Part shown: positions 58,871 through 64,000 of the stretch, one piece after another | Numbering within the stretch: position 1 is the stretch's first letter | How the letters are laid out: every line of letters begins with the position of its first letter | DNA from: Vulcanisaeta thermophila | GTDB lineage: Archaea > Thermoproteota > Thermoprotei > Thermoproteales > Thermocladiaceae | Direction: 5' to 3' | Assembly (NCBI RefSeq): GCF_001748385.1 | Contig: NZ_BCLI01000010.1 | Span: forward strand, 1 to 64,000 | DNA length: 64,000 nt | Notes under the pieces: model-generated | What the model was told of the DNA's origin: nothing | The model's input: the letters and a program-made list of their open reading frames with translations, nothing else | Databases searched by the model: none | Translations under genes and position numbers: made by a program

Positions 58871-59857
58871 GTGGAACTTAGCGATAAGGATAGGGAATTA
58901 CTAATGGAGCTTCAGTACAACTTCCCAATTGTAAGGAGGCCCTTCTATGAAATAGCCATGAAGGTTGGGGTCACCGAGGACTGGGTTCTGGGGAGGGTTA
59001 GGGATTTCGTGAGGATGGGGATTATTAGGAGAATTGGAGCCCTTGTTAATTACAAATCCAGGGGTCTGGTGGCGGCGCTCGTGGGTGTTGAGGTGCCTGG
59101 GGACCTCGTTCATAGGGTGGCCGAGGCCGTTAATGCGGACCCCATGGTTACGCACAACTTCCTCAGGGATTATAAACCCTACAACCTATGGTACGTGACT
59201 AAGGCTAGGAGTAGGGAGGAGCTTAAGAATAAGGTTCTCAATATGTTAGGCAGGTTCGGGTTGGAGAATTACGTGATACTCTTCGCCATAAGGACTTACA
59301 AGATAGACGTGAAGTTCGACCTCATGAGGGGCGTGTCAAGAGCTAAGTGGAACCTACTTCCCGAGGAGGTCCCGCCAATAGAGAGCACGGGGTTACCCAG
59401 TGAGTTCTTCAGGATGATTAGGAGCATAGAGGTAAAGCCAGAGCCCTTCAATGACATTGCCAGGTTTGTGGGTAAGTCCGTGGATGAACTCGGCGACTTA
59501 ATAATGGAACTTAAGAGAGTTGGTGTCATAAGGGATTTCTACGCAACCCTGGACCCAGAATCCATAGGGTTTAGGGAGAATGCTATGGTGGTGTTCAGTA
59601 TAGAGCCCGACAGGTGCGGTGAGGTGGCTAGCATTGAGGAGGCCACGCATGTGGTTCACAGGGAGACAGTACCGGGTAAGTGGCCCTATGACTGCTACTT
59701 CATGATACACGGTGTGAGTAAGGAAGTCATTGAGAGCACGGTTAGCGCGAGGCTAGGGGGGCTTGGGGTTAGGGATTACAGACTGCTTTATAGTATTGAG
59801 AATCTACTGCCCACAATGGCCAGGAGGCTTGAGTTGGGTAATTTATCCCCCACCTAA
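58871..59857 (+). CDS. Siroheme decarboxylase, fused AhbA-AhbB type (Lrp/AsnC fold)
   Basis: A 328-residue tandem of two AsnC/Lrp-like units (winged helix plus RAM-like domain). Each unit has the siroheme decarboxylase signature. Unit 1 shows GIIRRIGALVNYKSRGL and THNFLRDYKPYNLWYVTKA. Unit 2 shows GVIRDFYATLDPESIGFRENAMVVF, followed by THVVHRETVPGKWPYDCYFMIHG. AhbA/AhbB remove two carboxylates from siroheme on the alternative haem route; NirD/L/G/H do the same for haem d1. Fusion of the two chains is known in some archaea. A plain Lrp regulator is less likely because of the YNLWY/RENAM-type motifs. The start is GTG. Confidence 0.85.
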   Translation: MELSDKDRELLMELQYNFPIVRRPFYEIAMKVGVTEDWVLGRVRDFVRMGIIRRIGALVNYKSRGLVAALVGVEVPGDLVHRVAEAVNADPMVTHNFLRDYKPYNLWYVTKARSREELKNKVLNMLGRFGLENYVILFAIRTYKIDVKFDLMRGVSRAKWNLLPEEVPPIESTGLPSEFFRMIRSIEVKPEPFNDIARFVGKSVDELGDLIMELKRVGVIRDFYATLDPESIGFRENAMVVFSIEPDRCGEVASIEEATHVVHRETVPGKWPYDCYFMIHGVSKEVIESTVSARLGGLGVRDYRLLYSIENLLPTMARRLELGNLSPT

Positions 59858-59945
59858 GTGGTTACCCAACACCCAGGGTGGCGGAAAAATACCTGGCCGG
59901 ATTGACCAACCGGGGCACGTAGAATAACCAAGCATCTTGAAACCC

Positions 59946-60368
59946 TCATTTAGTAACAGCCTTACCAACCCTACTCACCAACCAGTAGGCCACAGCCAGT
60001 ACCATTATTGACGCTATGAGTAAATAACCATAGTACGCGGGTTCCGTGGGCTCCGCAATGTATAGTATCAATTCTCTGGATAATGCAGTGAGTACTATGG
60101 CAATTACCAAACTCACAACCACACCACCCGTCTTTATATACTCAACGAACATGTCCACGAACTCCAGGGCTATGACCACTATGAAGACTGAGGAGAGGAC
60201 GTTGAAAATCTCCACATCAGTTACCACCTTGCTCGTTAATAAACTAAGCACACTCTTAACCGCGAGGTAGAGGGCGAAGACCCCTATGACCATTGTTATT
60301 ATGATTATAACTATGTACAGCGCAATACTGATGTTTCTGAATATGCCCGTTAATTTCCCGAGATCCAT
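59946..60368 (-). CDS. PsiE-like four-helix membrane protein
   Basis: A 140-residue membrane protein with four helices. The central VFIVVIALEFVDMFVEYIKTGG and ALSRELILYI recall the PsiE (phosphate-starvation-inducible) family, whose LxLLLxLExI and RxLII motifs occupy the same positions. The function of that family is poorly known. The box GTCTTTAAAGTTC (near 60389-60400) lies about 27 nt upstream. Confidence 0.65.
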   Translation of the reverse strand: MDLGKLTGIFRNISIALYIVIIIITMVIGVFALYLAVKSVLSLLTSKVVTDVEIFNVLSSVFIVVIALEFVDMFVEYIKTGGVVVSLVIAIVLTALSRELILYIAEPTEPAYYGYLLIASIMVLAVAYWLVSRVGKAVTK

Positions 60369-60477
60369 CGCAACAATTCACACATGCGTCTTTAAAGTTC
60401 TTTGCTATGTTAAAGTTTGTATATGAATATTTTTAAATATTTGTTCATCGCAATGCCATAACTCACGATATAATAAT

Positions 60478-60487
60478 CCTTATATAC
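60478..60487 (+). promoter_or_regulatory. TATA box for A-ATPase subunit genes
   Basis: CCTTATATAC lies about 25 nt before the GTG at 60507. Confidence 0.55.
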
Positions 60488-60506
60488 GGTTAAATGATGA
60501 AGACCC

Positions 60507-60824
60507 GTGTCCCTTGAGAGACTTTACTCCATGCTTAGGGAGATTGACGCTAAGGTGGATGAGGTGTATAAGTTGAGGGATTCCGAGGAGACCCAGATTA
60601 ATAAGTTGATTGATGAGCTAAGGGCTAAGGTTCAGGAGGAGGTAGAGAGGTACATAAAGACTGTGATTGATGAGTATAAGAATACGAAGTATAAGGAGTT
60701 GGATGAGGAGATGAGGAGATATTCGGAGAATGTGAATAGGGAACTTGAGGAGTTCCGTAGGAGGATAAACGAGGCTGTGGATAGGGTTGTGGATGAAGTC
60801 GTCAGGCTACTCCTGAGTGGGTGA
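60507..60824 (+). CDS. atpH: A-type ATPase stalk subunit, H/E-like coiled coil
   Basis: A 105-residue highly charged, continuous helix (MLREIDAKVDEVYKL, then AKVQEEVERYIKTVIDEY and so on), the expected form and size of the A-ATPase peripheral-stalk subunit H (AhaH). Identification rests on size, coiled coil and position: its stop overlaps the GTG of subunit C (GTGA). The start is GTG, placed by the TATA box about 25 nt upstream. Confidence 0.7.
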   Translation: MSLERLYSMLREIDAKVDEVYKLRDSEETQINKLIDELRAKVQEEVERYIKTVIDEYKNTKYKELDEEMRRYSENVNRELEEFRRRINEAVDRVVDEVVRLLLSG

Positions 60825-61900
60825 GTGGGTTGAGTGGTACCTACGTTATTAAATCCACACCCCTGGGACCCAGGGTTAGGGGCTTAAGGGCCAGGTACCT
60901 GAGTAAGGATAAACTAAATGCCCTATTACTGGCCCAGACCCTGGATGACGCCCTCAATGTCCTGAAGGGTACTGATTACGATGCCATTGTGGAGAAGATA
61001 GGTAAAACGGCCACCGAGGCCCAGATAACCAATGAGGTGAAGACGCACATAGTACACATAATAAGTTCCCTATCAAGATCAGCGCCGGCACCAGCATCCA
61101 GGGTCCTCAAGGCATACCTAATGAGGTTTGAGATTGAGAATATAAAGGCCATAGCCAGGTCACTGCTCCAGGGTATTGAGAGGGCCTCCTATGAGGAGTT
61201 AATCAACGTTGCGGTGGAGGAGGAGTTGGGTAGGAGGCATGTGTTGGCATTAATAATGAGCACCAGGGACCTTGAGGACTTGAGGAATAGGCTTGTGGAG
61301 CTTAATCACCCAGCGGCTCAGGCCATTAATACATTCATGAGGATTGGGAAGCAGTACGCCACCTACTCAACCACGTTGCTGGATACGCTCATGGAGAGGG
61401 TATTCGTGGAGTTAATCCTCAGCCTCTCGCACACAGATAATACCATAAGGGGCTTCGCGGAGCCCCTGGTTAATTACTACAACCTGAACATAATACTCAG
61501 GGGGAAGCTTTGGGGATTACCCCAGGAATTAGTAAATGAATTACTCATTAAGGAGGGCGTTATTGCCTCAATAGGTACTAAATTATACAGTGAGTCAATA
61601 ACCAGGGTGTTGGAGGAGGCCGCCTCCGTATTCCCATACATAGACCAATTAATTAAGGTGGCTGGTACATCGGACCTAAGGACCCTGGTTCAGTACTTAG
61701 GCCCATTTAATTATAGGTTTGCCAGGGACCTGGAGGAGTCATTAATAGCGCTCTACACCGAATTCGCCCCAGGCCCAGCCCTTGCATCTGCCCATCTGAA
61801 GGCCACTGAGGGTGAGGTGGTGATTGCATTGCTTAATTCATTCATTGAGGGCGTGCCCAGGGATTTTATGGTCAAACTATACGGGCCCGTCATTATGTGA
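60821..61900 (+). CDS. atpC: A-type ATP synthase subunit C (AC39/d family)
   Basis: A 359-residue helical subunit that links the central stalk to the membrane rotor. Family signs include the early TYVIKSTPLGPRVRGLRARYLS, LNALLLAQTLDDALNVLKGTDYD, the central YLMRFEIENIKAIARSLLQG, YYNLNIILRGKLWGLP and a repeat of the same pattern toward the C-terminus. Subunits A, B and D are not in the window, so the complex is encoded at several loci. The last 8 bp overlap a small convergent gene. Confidence 0.92.
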   Translation: MSGLSGTYVIKSTPLGPRVRGLRARYLSKDKLNALLLAQTLDDALNVLKGTDYDAIVEKIGKTATEAQITNEVKTHIVHIISSLSRSAPAPASRVLKAYLMRFEIENIKAIARSLLQGIERASYEELINVAVEEELGRRHVLALIMSTRDLEDLRNRLVELNHPAAQAINTFMRIGKQYATYSTTLLDTLMERVFVELILSLSHTDNTIRGFAEPLVNYYNLNIILRGKLWGLPQELVNELLIKEGVIASIGTKLYSESITRVLEEAASVFPYIDQLIKVAGTSDLRTLVQYLGPFNYRFARDLEESLIALYTEFAPGPALASAHLKATEGEVVIALLNSFIEGVPRDFMVKLYGPVIM

Positions 61901-62036
61901 CGGAGACCCTCTTCAACTCCTCAATCTTCCTCATTAATTCATCCCTGGCCTTACCAACCCTATCATTAACCTGCTCCATGTACTTACCCACGATCCTCTT
62001 AACCTCCTCCTGAACCAAATCCATTATACCAGGCAT
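61893..62036 (-). CDS. 47-residue coiled-coil protein convergent with atpC
   Basis: A short gene, ATG 62036 to TAA 61893-61895, encoding 47 residues that form one charged helix: MPGIMDLVQEEVKRIVGKYM, then EQVNDRVGKARDELMRKIEE and LKRVSVT. The heptad-like spacing and the VQEEV-R segment recall the nearby stalk subunit (KVQEEVERYI). A TATA-like ATTAAAAATGGG about 30 nt upstream supports expression. It overlaps atpC by 8 bp tail to tail. It may be another small ATPase stalk or assembly component; that is inference. Confidence 0.6.
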   Translation of the reverse strand: MPGIMDLVQEEVKRIVGKYMEQVNDRVGKARDELMRKIEELKRVSVT

Positions 62037-62061
62037 CGACTAAATCAACCAAAGCCCATTT

Positions 62062-62787
62062 TTAATTCTTCCTCCACGTGAGTAGGAGGGGTATGGAGGC
62101 CAGGGTAAGTGCGACGCCAGTGTATAGGAGGTCCCAATTAACCCCTTGATACCTAACATAAGCCACCGAGTCCAGGTACGCATAACCAACCTGCGGGTTG
62201 GGCGTACACTCACCTGTTATGTTTACTGTCACCAGGGATACCACGCAGGGGCATGCCAATGGAATCGCCGGCTTAATTAGCACATCGAGACTCCCCACAG
62301 CGTGGGTCGTGGTGTAGTATGAGTAGGTGTAGGGTGTGAACCCAATGGTGGAACCATTACTAATTACCAGTATGTAGAAGTAACCACCACCCTGAAGCGT
62401 CGCGTTAATACTTAAGTCACAAGTGCCTGGCAATGTGAAGTTAAGCCAGTAACCCAGTGGATGATCTATGCTGAACTGCACTACGGTAGTATTACTAAAC
62501 TTCACGGTGCCCCCTGGGTAAACATAGGGTTTGTATGAAATAACCTCAGCATACACGGTGGTATTCCCCAGCTGGGTAAAGGGGCCGTTGTTTATTGAGG
62601 CCAGCACGGCACCACGCACCCTATTCACCACCTCAACAACCTGGGGAAATTCACAGGTAACTTCATGAGACAACACACCACTGTAGCAACTCATGGCCAC
62701 CACGCTCACGTTATTAATTGAGAGTAAAATGAGGATGACGCCCACGGTTATTAATAATGATGGCAATAATGACCTCATTAACGGCAT
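62062..62787 (-). CDS. Surface-exposed membrane protein
   Basis: A roughly 241-residue protein with an N-terminal membrane helix, an external beta-rich domain with six cysteines that could pair (including CYSGVLSHEVTC and ACPC) and many sequons, and a C-terminal helix (LLYTGVALTLASIPLLLTW) followed by RKN. The family is unknown. TTG 62808 is an earlier in-frame start, but the box CTATTTAAATAG (62809-62820) fits ATG 62787 better. It lies between the ATPase genes and an aldo/keto reductase. Confidence 0.65.
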   Translation of the reverse strand: MPLMRSLLPSLLITVGVILILLSINNVSVVAMSCYSGVLSHEVTCEFPQVVEVVNRVRGAVLASINNGPFTQLGNTTVYAEVISYKPYVYPGGTVKFSNTTVVQFSIDHPLGYWLNFTLPGTCDLSINATLQGGGYFYILVISNGSTIGFTPYTYSYYTTTHAVGSLDVLIKPAIPLACPCVVSLVTVNITGECTPNPQVGYAYLDSVAYVRYQGVNWDLLYTGVALTLASIPLLLTWRKN

Positions 62788-62835
62788 TAATACAACAAAC
62801 CCACCCAACCTATTTAAATAGTACTCACCACCCCC

Positions 62836-63669
62836 TCAGCGGAAGTGCTTATCGATTTCCTCGAAGTCCTCCCTACTGAGCCTCCAGCCCATGGCGCCCG
62901 CATTCTCGATGACGTGATCCACCCTGCCTGCCTTGGGGATGGGGACTAGGTTGTCTATGTTAATGTACCAATTAAGCACCACCTGTATTGGGGTCTTCCC
63001 GTACTTAGCCCCTATACGTTTCAGGAACTCATTATTCGAAAAGGCGCCCTTCTCCAGGGGTGTGTACGCTAGGTAGAGCATGCCGTTCCTCTGCACGTAG
63101 GGTATTACTGAGGACTCATCAACCCTATGCAGTAGGCTGTACCTATTCTCCACAGCCACTATGTCATACTTACTAAGGCATTTCCTGGCCTCCTCAATAC
63201 CATTCACATCGAAATTACTGAGACCAAAGAATCTAATGACACCATCATCCACAAGCCTTTCCATGGCCCTCATGGTCTCGCAAATGGGAACCTCGCTAGA
63301 AGGCCAGTGAAGTAGGTATAGGTCTATGTACGTGCCAAGCCTCTGGCTGCTTGCCCTGGCTGACCGGATAACATCGTCGTACCTGGCATGATTGGGCCAA
63401 ACCTTCGTGACTATGAAGAGCTCATCCCTTGGGAAGCCCCTTATTGCCCTGCCCACGAGCTCCTCGGCATGACCACCACCGTACATCTCAGCAGTGTCTA
63501 TTAGGGTCATGCCCAACTCCACGCCCTTCCTCAGCGCCTCAACCCAGCCGTTATCATTTGAATAATCAGGTGTCCAGTACCCACCGCCTATTCCCCACGT
63601 TCCCATCCCAATGACCGATACCCTCATGTTAATGGCCCTTATGTACTTGGTATCCTTACTTAACGGCAC
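62836..63669 (-). CDS. Aldo/keto reductase
   Basis: A 277-residue NAD(P)H-dependent aldo/keto reductase with the complete catalytic tetrad D58, Y63 (IDTAEMYGGG), K89 (VTKVWP) and H121 (LLHWP). The early GMGTWGIGGG and late IPKAGRVDHVIENAGA bind the nucleotide. It reduces aldehydes or ketones; the substrate is unknown. The GTG start at 63669 is placed by a TTTAAA box 25 nt upstream; MRVSVIGMG at 63627 is the alternative. Confidence 0.92.
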   Translation of the reverse strand: MPLSKDTKYIRAINMRVSVIGMGTWGIGGGYWTPDYSNDNGWVEALRKGVELGMTLIDTAEMYGGGHAEELVGRAIRGFPRDELFIVTKVWPNHARYDDVIRSARASSQRLGTYIDLYLLHWPSSEVPICETMRAMERLVDDGVIRFFGLSNFDVNGIEEARKCLSKYDIVAVENRYSLLHRVDESSVIPYVQRNGMLYLAYTPLEKGAFSNNEFLKRIGAKYGKTPIQVVLNWYINIDNLVPIPKAGRVDHVIENAGAMGWRLSREDFEEIDKHFR

Positions 63670-63690
63670 ATTCCGTCATTAACATAGGTG

Positions 63691-63696
63691 TTTAAA
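63691..63696. promoter_or_regulatory. Palindromic TATA box shared by AKR and radical SAM genes
   Basis: TTTAAA, within GTTTAAAAGCC, is about 25 nt from the AKR start at 63669 (minus) and about 28 nt from ATG 63722 (plus). It is the only such box in the 52-bp gap, so it may drive both genes. Confidence 0.5.
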
Positions 63697-63721
63697 AGCC
63701 TATTCAGGATTTCGTACTTAA

Positions 63722-64000
63722 ATGCCACCTAGAGTCACGGCCTCATTGATCGAAGAATTGATCAGAAGGAGGGAGGAATTGAAGAAACAACTGGAGAAAG
63801 TACTGTCTAACGAGGATGTTAAGGCGGCTTTGGGGGATCACCACGCGGTTAGGAAACCCATTGCCTGTGGAATGACCATACACACAGGCGTGGGTTGCAA
63901 CTATGGGTGCCTCTATTGTTATGTACCCGACATGGGCTTCCCCATGAAGCCCAAGCCGTACCCATTAACCGGTGCGCAGTTGGTCTACGCATTAATTAAC
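63722..64000 (+). CDS. Radical SAM protein, 5' part only
   Basis: The first 93 codons of a gene that runs off the window. After a charged helix (SLIEELIRRREELKKQLEKV) comes ACGMTIHTGVGCNYGCLYCY, which holds the radical SAM CxxxCxxC motif that binds the 4Fe-4S cluster and SAM. The downstream domains that would define the substrate are not in the window. Confidence 0.88.
   Translation, partial: MPPRVTASLIEELIRRREELKKQLEKVLSNEDVKAALGDHHAVRKPIACGMTIHTGVGCNYGCLYCYVPDMGFPMKPKPYPLTGAQLVYALIN

Overview
The window reads as chromosome of a hyperthermophilic crenarchaeon of the Thermoproteales, most like Vulcanisaeta or Caldivirga; the genus is an inference. Family-level markers are a gluconate dehydratase of the Thermoproteus/Sulfolobus type, a bifunctional FBP aldolase/phosphatase with its Tyr/Lys pair at the Thermoproteus positions, a PaREP1-type protein, family-5 uracil-DNA glycosylase, A-type ATPase genes and a tRNA-Thr with encoded CCA. 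Genes are tightly packed, and a TATA-like box lies about 22-32 nt upstream of most first start codons, as expected for leaderless mRNAs. No CRISPR array, rRNA or intact insertion sequence was seen.

Layout. 0.1-4.4 kb: ABC ATPase and divergent MMPL/RND exporter, then an unknown protein. 4.4-7.6 kb: orphan TadC/FlaJ pilus-assembly protein and gluconate dehydratase. 7.6-9.2 kb: an AT-rich TauE-type exporter pair. 9.4-12.9 kb: a winged-helix protein, a metal-dependent hydrolase, an AAA ATPase with a PaREP1-like protein, and gene debris. 12.9-17.3 kb: hydantoinase/oxoprolinase subunits and ThiM. 17.4-31.6 kb: two complete oligopeptide-type ABC transporter operons, tail to head, whose last genes share 125 identical bases. 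31.7-40 kb: acryloyl-CoA-reductase-like enzyme, 2-oxoacid:ferredoxin oxidoreductase alpha chain without beta, glucose dehydrogenase, a 600-bp stretch of gene debris, an MFS carrier, a molybdenum hydroxylase large subunit without partners, and a ParA-type ATPase. 40-51.7 kb: housekeeping (RNase HII, UDG, TrpRS, peroxiredoxin, FBP aldolase/phosphatase), two tandem acyl-CoA dehydrogenases, an orphan C5 DNA methyltransferase, a truncated TFS-like zinc ribbon, and a winged-helix/AAA gene pair. 51.7-54.6 kb: tRNA-Thr, debris, and a sulfur operon (DsrE-like, TusA, sulfide:quinone oxidoreductase, DUF1641). 54.7-64 kb: a winged-helix/tetrapyrrole-methylase-like fusion, thioredoxin reductase, tRNA-editing domain, m5C RNA methyltransferase, fused siroheme decarboxylase, A-ATPase subunits with a tiny coiled-coil gene overlapping them, aldo/keto reductase and the start of a radical SAM gene.

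How it fits together. The organism looks heterotrophic: it imports peptides or oligosaccharides through two ABC systems and can run glucose dehydrogenase and gluconate dehydratase (branched Entner-Doudoroff), with the molybdenum hydroxylase a possible glyceraldehyde oxidase and FBP aldolase/phosphatase for gluconeogenesis. The sulfur operon, the siroheme decarboxylase and the methylase-fold regulator between them suggest linked sulfide and haem metabolism.

The features that best merit follow-up are the winged-helix/methylase-fold fusion (54665-55549), the winged-helix plus AAA pair beside tRNA-Thr (50349-51681), the 47-residue coiled-coil gene opposite the end of atpC (61893-62036), the two gene-conversion tracts, and the palindromic TATA boxes shared by divergent gene pairs.
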